Source of the DNA: Apostichopus japonicus | Lineage: Eukaryota > Echinodermata > Holothuroidea > Aspidochirotida > Stichopodidae | Assembly (NCBI RefSeq): GCF_037975245.1 | Contig: NC_092568.1 | Coordinates: forward strand, 39,202,631 to 39,266,630 | DNA length: 64,000 nucleotides | Direction: 5' to 3' | In this document: positions 13,101-26,500 of the stretch, piece after piece | How the letters are laid out: each line of letters begins with the position of its first letter | Numbering within the stretch: the stretch's first letter is position 1 | Translations under genes and position numbers: made by a program | Notes under the pieces: model-generated | What the model was told of the DNA's origin: nothing | The model's input: only the letters and a program-made list of their open reading frames with translations | Database searches by the model: none

Positions 13101-14523
13101 CAGTCCAGAAAATAACTAGCATCATATGAAATCACCATGGGCCATAAACTTTACACCCTTAATGGAGTCAGTCCCTTCATTTAAAAAAAAAAATGTGTAC
13201 AGATCTGTGACTTCTTACAACAATGATCTTAATGATCTATTGACACTTTCACTTTTGATCATAAAGTATCAACTCAGCCTTAGATATCATTTCCGCTTAT
13301 GACATAGCTTCCACTGCATTATGTGTATCCGTTTACCATGAGCTGAGGTAATATGTTTAGAAAGAACAGCAATAACTAGTTTTTTTACTTAGTAGGTTTC
13401 CAGTAACAAGGCACATACTTGTTGTAATATGCAAAGATGATGTAAAAGAAAGAGTTACTTAATACTTTACTTGCATTAGAATAATCTGCAGAGATTACTA
13501 AACAGTCTTTACATTAAAGTGATTCACATGCCTTTCTATGCACTTTTTGTAACTGTTTCTTAAAGCACGTACCCTTGGAGCCGAGTTTTACCTGCTCTTG
13601 ATAAACACAATTTTTCAACTGCCTCCTAAATAATTTCAAATGTTATTAAATACTGCTCTTGGCTATTTTCTACAAACATCCAATTGGATTCTTAAGCTTC
13701 AGCATAAACTGATAAGAAATAACCACTCCGAGTCACTCCACGACAAACCACAACTTGTCTAAGTTCCCTACAGCACACAGATGAAATACATCACACAATC
13801 AATGGTACTCTTGCTACCCTACAGGTTCTTTATCCCATAATGAGTAGAACCCTAAGTACACAATGAGTACACAACATATCCCCTTGACCTCCTGTAACAT
13901 TCAAGTCACATTAGGTAATTGGTAACATAAATTTTTACTTTTAAAACTTCGCTTAAACAGGTACACTCTTAGCGCCAATTCTTGGTCTAACTTTTGATCT
14001 TTATGATGAGTTATGTGTCAAGTCTCCATCGAAGAAAACAGATATTATTGCAATTTGCCAGTGGGCACGCAAAAGATGTGACTTGCAATACAGTAATGAG
14101 GTTATTTTTACAATTACATTACTATAAAATGTCTTAGATAAAGAGCAGAACGTATATATGACTAGTTCGGTAAAGTTATCTTCAAATGTTAGCTGTAGCA
14201 CCTTGAGTTAAACCTCTACCCTGGTATATATTTATTAATGAGAAATGAAACCTGATTGTCGACAAATGTGAATAAACACAACCACACAAGTACTCAATTA
14301 AAAATGTTAAATGTTGCTATGGAGACAACCTAATAGATTTACAGCAAAATCGTTACAACATGGTACAACTATAAAACTGTAGCCATGGTAATATCATAAA
14401 AAAGGCGTTTATGATGTCTTTCTTATCATGAAGAACAAATGGTTACCTATACCTCCCACACAACTACATTTATGGTTTTGTTCTAGCAGACCGCAGTGAA
14501 ATACTAGAGAGAGTCGTCTAGTC

Positions 14524-17500
14524 TCAACTTGCATGGTTACTATGGCTACCATTGGCAATCACCTCAGGTTGGCTCGGTAAATGGACTTTATAGATAGCAT
14601 ACAGTAAAAGAAGGTCAGACCATAAACTCTTAGGAGATATAAAAAAAGCCATCGGACCATAGGCATACCACACATGCTTTAAAACATAAAACATCCAAAT
14701 AAGAGGAAAGGTTAATGAAAGATATGCTAGACAATGCAAGAATGATGTGAAGGTTAACATTTTAGCATTGTCAGACTTTTGATGCTCACGCTTGGAACTG
14801 ACACAGCCATTCTGAGGTGGTGGCCTCTCCCGTAGACCTAACTTGATGACGAAGAAGACTGTGAGAGGCAAGTGAAGAAGCACCATCTGGGAAAAACAGG
14901 TGGAAATTAAATGTGAATGTAACGATCGATAACTTTAAGTGTTGAATGAAAAAAAATATGGCGGAATTATCTCACAAAGGAGACCGGTAAAAATGAGTCA
15001 TTCACTTTTAAGGACACATTATGCCAATGGCAGGTTAATTTCTTTGTAAATTTTTTTGATCCATATTTGTTAAGGAACCAATGGGCTGCAATAGCAGGCA
15101 AAACATACCTAGATATATGAAGTTACATCATTACTTTCAGCTTGCATTTTCAATATTAAAAACAAAAATTAACTTGTTGATATTAACCACATAAATAAAT
15201 ATCACCATTAAATTTAAGTTTGTTATATGTAACTTCATTTTGAACTTTCATTTCAATTTCGTTGCTTGTTTATCTTTCTTGGGCTGTGCCTGTTACACAC
15301 ACAAACCAATAGGTACAGTAAAACAAATTACAACACTGATACACACACTCACCGATAGGGAACTAGTTACAACACTGATTCACACACAAACCAATAGGGA
15401 ACTAGTTACAACACTGATGCACACACAAACCAATAGGGACTAGTAACAACACTGATTCACAAACACACCAATAAGTTTAGAACTAGTTCCAACACTGATT
15501 CACACACAAACCAATAGGGAACTAGTTACAACACTGATACACACACAAACCAATAGGGGAATAGTAACAACACTGATTCACACACACACCAATAAGTTTA
15601 GAACTAGTTACAACACTGATTCACACACAAACCAATAGGGAACTAGTTACAACACTGATACACACACAAACCAATAGGGGAATAGTAACAACACTGATTC
15701 ACACACACACCAATAAGTTTAGAACTAGTTACAACACTGATACACACACAAACCAATAGGGGAATAGTAACAACACTGATTCACACACACACCAATAAGT
15801 TTAGAACTAGTTACAACACTGATTCACACACAAACCAACAGGGAACTAGTTACAACACTGAAACACACACAAACCAATAAGTTTAGAACTAGTTACAACA
15901 CTGATTCACACACAAACCAATAGGGAACTAGTTACAATGTTCACTGATTCACACACAAACCAATAGGAAACTAGTTACAACACTGATTCACACACAAACC
16001 AATAGGGACTAGTTACAACACTGATTCACACACAAACCAATAGGGAACTAGTTACAATGTTCACTGATTCACACACAAACCAATAGGAAACTAGTTACAA
16101 CACTGATTCACACACAAACCAATGGGGAACTAGTTACAACACTGATACACACACAAACCAATAGGGAACTAGTTACAACACTGATTCAAACACAAACCAA
16201 TAGGGAACTAGTTACAACACTGATTCACACACACACCAATAAGCTTAGAACTAGTTCCAACACTGATTCACACACAAACCATTAGAACCTAGCCTAAGTT
16301 TTACAGTGACAATTGTCAAAGGGTTCTTTCAGACTTCTAATAAGTCACGGCATCTAAGGTTCGAATCCAGCCTTTACTAGTAATTCTTCTGACTTGAGCC
16401 TCTGCACTAGTTGTAAGCTTCAAAGATTGTTTTATCAAGTCACTTTTGCAAATGTGGTACGTAACCCAAGTCATGGCTCATTACCAGACTGGTTATTACC
16501 GATGTAAATGATATACATGACTTTGCATTAACATACAATGACATAGATAGATAGTAAAGAGTAGAAACTGTTAAACAAACCACAATATCTACTGCAAAAC
16601 ACCTTTGTAGGTGAATGTATAAGTTAGAGGGCTCGATGTTTCCATCCTAGCAGGATCACCATCAAAGGCAACCCTTTATACAGTGATATAGCTACGCAGA
16701 CAGACAGTCATACAAAACATTTAAAAAGTAAGGTTCAAACCAAATACTAGAACTAATCAGATTTTCCCTTATTACTTCATAAATATAATTTAATTTATGT
16801 TTTTGTACTTAAGCATTGCCACATTTTTTTTTTTTTTTGGGGGGGGGGTTGGTTGGGGATACAAATGTTTTATACTTACATCTAGAAGAACAACAGCATA
16901 TGAGAAAACCTCCCCAACGAATGAACCATTGACATAGATACCATGCATGGTAGATACTCCATAGTAGCCACCTATAAGCTCTCCAACACACCATGGTCCT
17001 GAAAAGGTAAAACAATTATTTTGGCAAAACAATTTCAGAATGGCAGGTACTGACAGGATATTAAGGCAGAGTCCTCAGTTATAAGCTATGCTTAATATAT
17101 CATTACAAAAGTTTAACCTACACTCTGCTATAATACCTTAATTTCTATAAATACAAGACATGCTTTTGGTCACATTTGTCTCCCCATAGTTACATAGACA
17201 GTAAAACATAGTTAGTCAGAGCTCACAACTTTCCTCAATAGTGGTAATGGTGGATGCAGGATTTGAGAACCAGATTTTCAGGGTTTCCTTGCTGGAGGTG
17301 AGGAAGGCAATTCTTGTCAACTTGATGTGCTCGTCTAAAAACATTGCTTTCCTATAGCTCTATAGAGATAATGTGCGATAAGTAACTCACCTATGAGTGG
17401 ATAAAGAGACACTAGTAGCATTGTATAGTAATATACATCCGTGTGTGCTAGGAGAATTAGGCCTCGGAGAATAGGGTTACACTGTAGCACTGAAAAGAAA

Positions 17501-20500
17501 CATCATATCATATTGAATGTTTGTTTAGAATCTTCTGCATACCGAAACACTGATAATGGAATTACAGATAAAACTAAAATAAGCAATATTTGACCAAATA
17601 CTAGATACCATAAAAAGATTCAGGACGTATTTAGAAATGTTGTCATTCTAATATATGTCATGTGTAGGGCTGCTTTACTTCATGGAAACAGATGGTTCTA
17701 TTGCAATACTAAAACTATACACCACCGATACACCACTGATACTAACATTATACACCACTGATACTAACACTATACACCACTAATACACCACTGATACTAT
17801 CACTATACACCACTGATACTACCACTATACACCACTGATACTACCACTATACACCACTGATACTAACACTATACACCACTGATACTAACACTATACACCA
17901 CTGATACTAACACTATACACCACTGATACTAAAACCATACACCACTGATACTAAAACCATACACCACTGATACTAAAACTATACACCACTGATACTAACA
18001 CTATACACCACTAATACACCACTGATACTATCACTATACACCACTGATACTAACACTATACACCACTGATACTACCACTATACACCACTGATACTAACAC
18101 TATACACCACTGATACTAACACTATACACCACTGATACTAACACCATACACCACTGATACTAAAACCATACACCACTGATACTAAAACTATACACCAATG
18201 ATACTAAAACTATACACCACTGATACTAAAACCACACAACAATGATACACCACCTATACTAAAACTATACACCACTGATACACCACCTATACTAAAACCG
18301 TACACCACTGATACACCACTTATAATAATACTATACACAACTGATACTTAAACTATACACCACTGATTCTAAAACTATACACCACTGTTACACCATTGAT
18401 ACTTAACCCATACACCACTGATACTAAAATTATACCACTGATATGCATCCAAGTGAAGAGCAATGGATTTCAGGAACATCCTTCTGTGAAAACCAATGAA
18501 GTCCTTCCTCTTGGCAGAAATGGTGCATTCAGATGGGAATTAGCCTAAAAGTGACTATTACTGTAAGTTCATGATGATGATAAAAACTTCAGCCCAGAGT
18601 TTTAAACTGAGTTGCAGCTAGGTGCATCTGCTTAAGCTGTAGATTTACACTGGTGTAGTATTCACATTCTCATCTGAAAGGTTTACACACTTTCTCAAGA
18701 TATGGAAGGTTTGTTGTGACCACTACTGCAATTCTGCATTTTGAGTCTTAAGGTGTGGATGTTAAAAAAAACAAAAAGTTGGACATTAACTAATTGAGAG
18801 ACAGAGAGAATAAATCATCCTGATATCAACAAAACTTTTTAATCATTTATTTGCGTGGAGCTTCTTGAAGCTAGGCTTCTGATATAGCCTACCAAGTAAT
18901 TTTCCCAACGATAGCACCATCTCTACCAACCTACGGGCGATATTCACCATATTACAATAGCCAGGTGGTGATTGTTCTTAAGTACGAAGACACGTTTTGT
19001 GCATCTTCTGTTGTATCTTAAAAAATATCATCGTAAATCTTGGAGTCTACAAAGAAAGTTCAACATAATTTACCATCAGATCCTTTCCTGAATGAAAACC
19101 TGATGATCGGTAGAGGTAGAACTAAAGCACAGAATAGAATTGCATACAGCAGAAGAAGCTGTAGGAAGAACAAGAAGAAAAGAAACACATGATGAAATCA
19201 AAAATACTTTGACTTGATACAGTGCTTCCTCCATGTCATTGCCATCTGTTGCACAAGATGAGTGCAATTCTTGAGGTAAACTCTTATCAGAGAGGAGGTT
19301 GAAATAAGGGAGAGGGAGGATAAGGAGGATAAGGTGGAGAGGGAACAGATGAAGGGGGGGGGGGATGTTTTCGGTGATGTACACATTCAAGGAACCATAA
19401 CCGAGTAACCGACTCAAGCATAAAATAGGTAAAAAAGCAATATCTGTTGTTTATGCAATGCACTGTTGCATAAATTGTGAACTTGAAACTTTGAAGAAGA
19501 ATTGATTATTCATGATTTTTTGGGCTTTGAGATAAAAGAGCAGGCAAAAGCAGGCAGGCAGTTGTTTGAATATTGCTATGACAGATGTTATGGCAAACTG
19601 TACCCAGACAGTGCACAAATGTAATATTCTAGGTTTGAAGACTCACAAACTGTACCAAGACAGTGCACAAAAGTAATATTCTACATTTGAAAACTCACAA
19701 ACTGTACCCACACAGTGCAAAATTGTAATATTCTATGTTTGAAAACTCACAAATTGTACCCAGACAGTGCACAAATGTAATATTCTATGTTTGAAAACTC
19801 ACAAACTGTACCCAGACAGTGCAAAAACATAATATTCTATGTTTGAAAACTCACAAACTGTACCCAGACAGTGCACAAATGTAATATTCTATGTTTGAAA
19901 ACTCACAAACTGTACCCAGACAGTGTACAAATGTAATATTCTATGTTTGAAAACTCACAAACTGTACCCAGACAGTGCACAAATGTAATATTCTATGTTT
20001 GAAAACTCACAAACTGTACCCAGACAGTACACAAATGTAATATTCTGAGTGTTAAAACTCACAAACTGTACCCAGACAGTGCACAAATGTAATATTCTAT
20101 GTTTGAAAACTCACAAACTGTACCCAGACAGTGCAAAAACATAATATTCTATGTTTGAAAACTCACAAACTGTACCCAGACAGTGCACAAATGTAATATT
20201 CTATGTTTGAAAACTCACAAACTGTACCCAGACAGTGCACAAATGTAATATTCTATGTTTGAAAACTCACAAACTGTACCCAGACAGTGCACAAATGTAA
20301 TATTCTATGTTTGAAAACTCACAAACTGTACCCAGACACTGCACAAATGTAATATTCTATGTTTGAAAACTCACAAACTGTACCCAGACAGTGCACAAAT
20401 GTAATATTCTATGTTTGAAAACTCACAAACTGTACCCAGACAGTGCACAAATGTAATATTCTATGTTTGAAAACTCACAAACTGTACCCAGACAGTGCAC

Positions 20501-23500
20501 AAATGTAATATTCTATGTTTGAAAACTCACAAACTGTACCCAGACAGTGCACAAATGTAATATTCTATGTTTGAGAACTCACAAACTGTACCCAGACAGT
20601 GCACAAATGTAATTATCTATGTTTGAAAACTCACAAACTGTACCCAGACAGTGCACAAATGTAATTATCTATGTTTGAAAACTCACAAACTGTACCCAGA
20701 CAGTGCACAAATGTAATATCTATGTTTGAAAACTCACAAACTGTACCCAGACAGTGCACAAATGTAATATTCTATGTTTGAAAACTCACAAACTGTACCC
20801 AGACAGTGCACAAATGTAATAATCTATGTTTGAAAACTCACAAACTGTACCCAGGCAGTGCACAAATGTAATATTGCTATGTTTGAAAACTCACAAACTG
20901 TACCCAGACAGTGCACAAATGTAATATTCTATGTTTGAAAACTCACAAACTGTACCCAGACAGTGCACAAATGTAATATTCTATGTTTGAAAACTCACAA
21001 ACTGTACCCAGACAATGCACAAATGTAATATTCTATGTTTGAAAACTCACAAACTGTCTGTTGTGCAGTCAAGCTTGAACAAGATAGATATAAGATAAAG
21101 TGCGGAGTAGTGAAGCTGAATGTTGCTAATGGATTACGTACCACTTGTGTCATATCAGACATTAGGAGAACAGCTGGAACAAACCATTGTTCTGGTCTAC
21201 TGTCATCTAGAGAGAAACGATACCTGATTGTCTGTGAGTTGCCATTTGAATCCTGTATCACGGTGAGAATGAGAGAGACAATGCACCATTAATTAGGTAG
21301 GTGTGGCACTTCATTAACGATTATGAATGTTTTAAAGATAAATACTTTATAAGGACATTGGCATTATCAAATATGGTAGCTAGTGGTCACCCCATAATTC
21401 TCAACAAACTTATTCCTCTCCAACCAAAATCTTATAATCAGAAAATCTGTGTCTTTTAATTGGAGGAAACATTGGCATAGTAAGAACCAACCAAATCTGT
21501 TTAAATTCTGTTTGATCTCGATAGTGGAGTTGGTATTGGTGTATATTTGTCCCACATCAAATTGTGTTAAGCTCCTTAGAAATGGTCAGTTTACATTACT
21601 GTATGATAATTCAAATAATATTAATACCCTACAGCTATTTTAATCTCACTCAAGACAAATTGTATCAGGTGGAACTCGAGGTTACTTCACGTTTTTCTGT
21701 TTGAAATGCAACATACTGCTTTAATCTGAAGAAATGAGCATTGTATCTCAGCACAGCTTTATAATCAGATCAACACCCGAATAATGTTCGACAGGCTCTA
21801 AACAATGAGTGCAGTCTAATGGGCTATAAGAAAATATTCTAGATAATACTTTCAAGTCTTAAATGCAATCATTCCACTTAATCAAACTGACAATTTCTCT
21901 TTGCTTTTCTTTCCTCGTTTTTCTTCAATCCAATGATTGTAAAAGGAAATATTAAACAATAAACCAATGAATTGTTTGAAAATTTCGACTAAGCATATGA
22001 ATGTCATATTTCTGAGTTTTATTGTACTCCAGATACAGAGCATGTATTTTAGTATCATCCCGTGGAAATACCATGCTATGATACATCAAGGCAAATAATA
22101 AAGAAGAGTTGCTGTGAGTGATTCCTTAAAAGAAAGCAAATATCACAGGCTAATGGGGAAATATGAGCCATGAAGTTTAAAAAACTGTCCAGAGAAATTA
22201 TTTTTCATATGGAATAAATTATTATCATACATATGTATACAGTCTTATGTTGACTTCAGTTTTAACTTTTAAAGAAAAATAAGATACTTGGAACAGAAAC
22301 TTACAGTTGCGGTGACAGTAATGTCGTGCAGCCCTGTCTGAAATTGATTTGTGTTCCATGGTAGGACATAGAGGGGGCCCTCTACATGAGCTGCTGACCC
22401 TTGATGACTACCATCCAAATAAACAGCTGTGGATGTTATTTCAAACGGTGAAAAGAGTAAAAATCTGAAAAAAAACAAGGAAAAATAAATAGAAAGTAAG
22501 AAAAAATTAAGATATGACAATAATAACAAATATTATCACTGTATGCTAGAAATGATATCCAAATGGTAACATTGATGAAATTTAAAGTTTTCCTTGTCTT
22601 ACCAACAAAACATAGTTTTAGAAAAAAGCCTTGTTCTTCCCTAACAGAAATTTAACAAATCTTCTCCAAGGGTTTATCATTCAGAAAAGAAAAAAAAATT
22701 AAGATTATTCAAAGAATCCTGACAAAAATTTCCATCAAATTTCAAGGGTCCTGTATTATTCCTAATTGTTGCATAACTTTACTGAGAGTAGCAAATATTT
22801 CTTTTGTATCATTCTATAAAGCAAAGAGACAAAGGGAATGAAACTGAAGGTAAGACTCCTCACCATTTTATGGATTATTAAAAGATGAAACAATAATCTT
22901 ATGGATCATTATAAAAGATGAAAACAATAATCTTTTGGTTTATTAAAAGATAAAAATCATGACTGATTGAAGAAGGAAAATTGTTAAAAAAGAAAATTCA
23001 ATGTAAAGACTTCTCTTTCATTTTTTCAGGAACTTGATGAACTTGTAATGCAGTTGAAGGCATCAACTAAATCATTTATACTTTTAATGAGTGTATTAAA
23101 ACATCATTACATATATATGTGAAATTCAAGAGGTGTCTGGTGTTTATAGGTAAGCAGTTTGGTCAGGGCAGATTTGGTTATAAGATCGAACCAGTAAAAC
23201 TATCAGTACAGTTGTACTTGAGACCACATGAAACATTTCACAATTTTAATAATAAATTCATTTTCCATACCTGATATGTGTCGAATGCAGCATTTTATGA
23301 ACAGGTTCATGCTTTGGGGCCATGAACCTGGCCCTCTTAGGGTTAGTGATGAGGATGATGGGCCATTGACCAAATTTGATGTCTACAAAACTTAACATGT
23401 CATGATCCATGGCCATAACTCTATACCTGTAGAGAGGGGAACAAAATTGCACTCATCAAAACAAGTATCCTACTGTAGTTAGTCCATTGATCAAATAGCT

Positions 23501-26500
23501 GTGAGGATTATTCCAAACAGGAAAATTCCTGTCTTTGCAGCATGCAGTGTTTCATCTCATTATTCCTCAATACTGTTAACGTTATAATTTAAGGTTAAGC
23601 CTGTGGTAAGGTTAGGTTAAGCCTAAGGTAAGTTTAAGCCTAAGGTAAGATTAAGCATAAGGTTAAGGTTAGGGTTAAGCCTGTGCACAAAAATCAAACA
23701 ACTTGATCAACTCTCAACCTTAGACCTGTTACATCAAGACTTAAATGGTGTGATCATGGTGGTGTTACACCAGTTAAGGATCACAACCCCCTTCAAAATA
23801 GACACCATACATGACCTCGATTAAAGGTTGGTGAGTGATCTAAGTACAGATGATTCCATGTTCTTTTACAAGTTGCTCATCACAGTCTACAAATATTTCT
23901 TAGCTGAAATAAACCAACCCTTCTACAAATATTACGTGGGAGACAAATTCACAACTTTGAACAAAAATTTTATTTACATACAGTAGCAAACTTCTGTAAA
24001 CTCAGATAGTCTTTTGTAAGTAACCCATGGTTGAGAAGCACAAAATAAATTGCATGTATGCATTCATCTTAGTTTGTTATCTGTCCAGTCTTAGTCTGTT
24101 ATCTGTCCAGTCTTAGTTTGTTATCTGTCCAGTCTTAGTTTGTTATCTGTCCAGTCTTAGTTTGTTATCTGTCCAGTTTTAGTTTGTTATCTGTCCAGTC
24201 GTCAACAGACTGTTCATGGAAGTTAACAATTAACATACTCATGAATATTCAGAGATGTAGCTGAATTCTTTACAAAATCTGCTGTATACGATTAATTTAA
24301 TGATCAGATATAAATGAATATTTCAACATACATTCTGTTATCCTTCCAGTCTTCTACTTCAAGTTCTAAGGTGCCAGACCTCTGTAAGGCCTTCAGATTA
24401 GGGAGGATACCTCCTAGACTGTGCAGATGACCACATAAGTAGGCAGTTGCTTTCCTGGCAAAGAAAAAAAAACAGTACTACTACTTCCCATAACATCTCT
24501 AAGAGGACATTTTCTTCTGGTTTTCATGAACACTTAACCAAAAATTAATTTGATGATAAGCAATTCAATACCCGAGTTTAAAGACTTCAAAGGCACATAT
24601 GGAAAATGACATTCTTTTTACAGAAAGACCAAATAGTATCAAAGATCCTCAAACAAATTATGTGAGGGCTTGGAACAAATCATTTTACAAGCACTAACAT
24701 CAAATATATTACTACTAGCTACAAAATAGAACACCTTTTCAATTGTTTCATGGAATAGGACATTCTTTTAACAGCAAGACCAAATAGTGTCAAGGATCTT
24801 ATAACAAATTATGTGATGGCTTGGAACAAATCATTCTACAAGCACTAACAACAAACATATTACTACTAGCTACAAAATAGTACATCTATTCAATTGTTTC
24901 ATGGAATAGGACATTATTTTTACGAAAAGACCAAATAGTGTCAAGGATCTTATAACAAATTATGTGAGGGCTTAGAACAAATCATTCTACAAGCAGTAAC
25001 ATCAAACATACTACTACTAGCTACAAAATAGTACATCTATTCAATTGTTTCATGGAATAAGACATTCTTTTTACAGAAACAACAAAATATTGTCAAGGAT
25101 CTTATAACAAATTATGTGAGGGCTTGGAACAAATCATTAGCAGTAACATCAAACATATTACTAATAGCTACAAAATAGAAGCATCTTTACCATTGATTTA
25201 TGGTTAGTACTTACCCTAAGACATGAGTTAATCCTGGCTTTGGTGCTACCACAGTAGAAGTGGGATAATGTCCAAACAGTATCGTGTGGTTACTATGAAC
25301 TGTCTTTGCTACATTAGCTTCTATCTTCGTCAATTCATTCTGAATTTAAAGAACAAAGAAAGTGAACACATGCAGACTCCAAGACTGACTATGCAACTGG
25401 GTAGTCATAGTGGGATGTACCAAAGATTGGATAACATGAATAATAAAGTAAGTATGTATACATATGTATTTTAGATCAGATCAGGCACTCACAAAAAAGC
25501 CATCATTGGCTTATCAAAGCCACAAGCTGACCGATGTCAGTCTCTTAGATTCATATTTAACGTCCATGATTATGAATTGTCAACAACTCTGTGACTGGAC
25601 GACATACATTAATCTTGGAGTGACTCGAACTCAGGACCTTATAATTAAAAGGCACCGGCGTTAACCACTGAGCTAACACTCCCTTGTGATTGCCTCATTG
25701 ACTGGCCTCACTAACAGTACTTCAAACCCAATCACAAGATGTGAGCCAACTGCCAAATTTTGGTATTTCAAACCAAAAGATATGTTACCAAAATATATTA
25801 CAGTAAGTTTTATTAACACTGCCATAACACTTCAAATCAAATATGTACAATATGTGTGATTATGATTAAGTCTACCCTACTCCAGCAACTGCTGTAGATA
25901 TTAGTTATGAATTTCTCTCAGTGTTCAAGGTCATAGTTAGGATGACACCAAATTTGAACTTTAACCCACAATACCCACAGTCTATATTTCGTTAGTGTGC
26001 TTAGTATATATACACTGTGTTCCTTTCAGCTGATAAAACCAATTTCTATAATTCTTTTGGCTACAACATTTTCAATTCTTGGAACTAATTCTGCTGAACT
26101 GATAGTTCACGGTAATAGAATACTGCATGCTATCAGTAAACATGATAGGAACAACTGTGACTCACAGCAAAGAGAGATTAAAGGCACTCAGCATTGACTG
26201 CAAATATAAGCAAGCAAAACTTGCTATTAAAAAGCCATTTTGTCCCTATTGGCTCTCCACAACATTCAGCAGTGTACATATTAGGCAATAACATATATCT
26301 CAAAATTATTTTGACCTTCTTTGCATATAATAAAACAACAGTGACAAGCTTTAATCCCTCTAGCTGATAATAAGGATGTATATTGTTCCTATCATGTTTA
26401 CTCATGTTTATTGATAAATTTCTTCACAAACAAACAAACAATTGACTTACTTCAGACAAGATTCCGAAAAAGTTAAAAGGCCTTTTTGGTCCAGGGTTCA

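Larger units (their letters stand above)
8092..14523. other. Convergent intergenic region between UTP25 and TMEM62
   Basis: No protein-coding exon was recognised. It holds the UTP25 duplicate, a SINE, a MITE and a two-copy 170-bp direct repeat (all listed separately), then AT-rich sequence from about 10,200 to 14,520. The right side should include the TMEM62 3'UTR: the nearest minus-strand AATAAA is at 14231-14236, about 290 bp past the stop, and another is at 10400-10405. For UTP25 I found no AATAAA close to the stop, only an ATTAAA at the left edge of the MITE (about 8957). Confidence 0.6.

Noticed and set aside
16334-16380. Third SINE copy (GGTTCGAATCC)
   Set aside because: Only a B-box-like string is present, with no matching body or A box.
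19593-21056. Regular repeats resembling a CRISPR array
   Set aside because: Units are directly contiguous with no unique spacers, and the context is an animal intron; it is a minisatellite.
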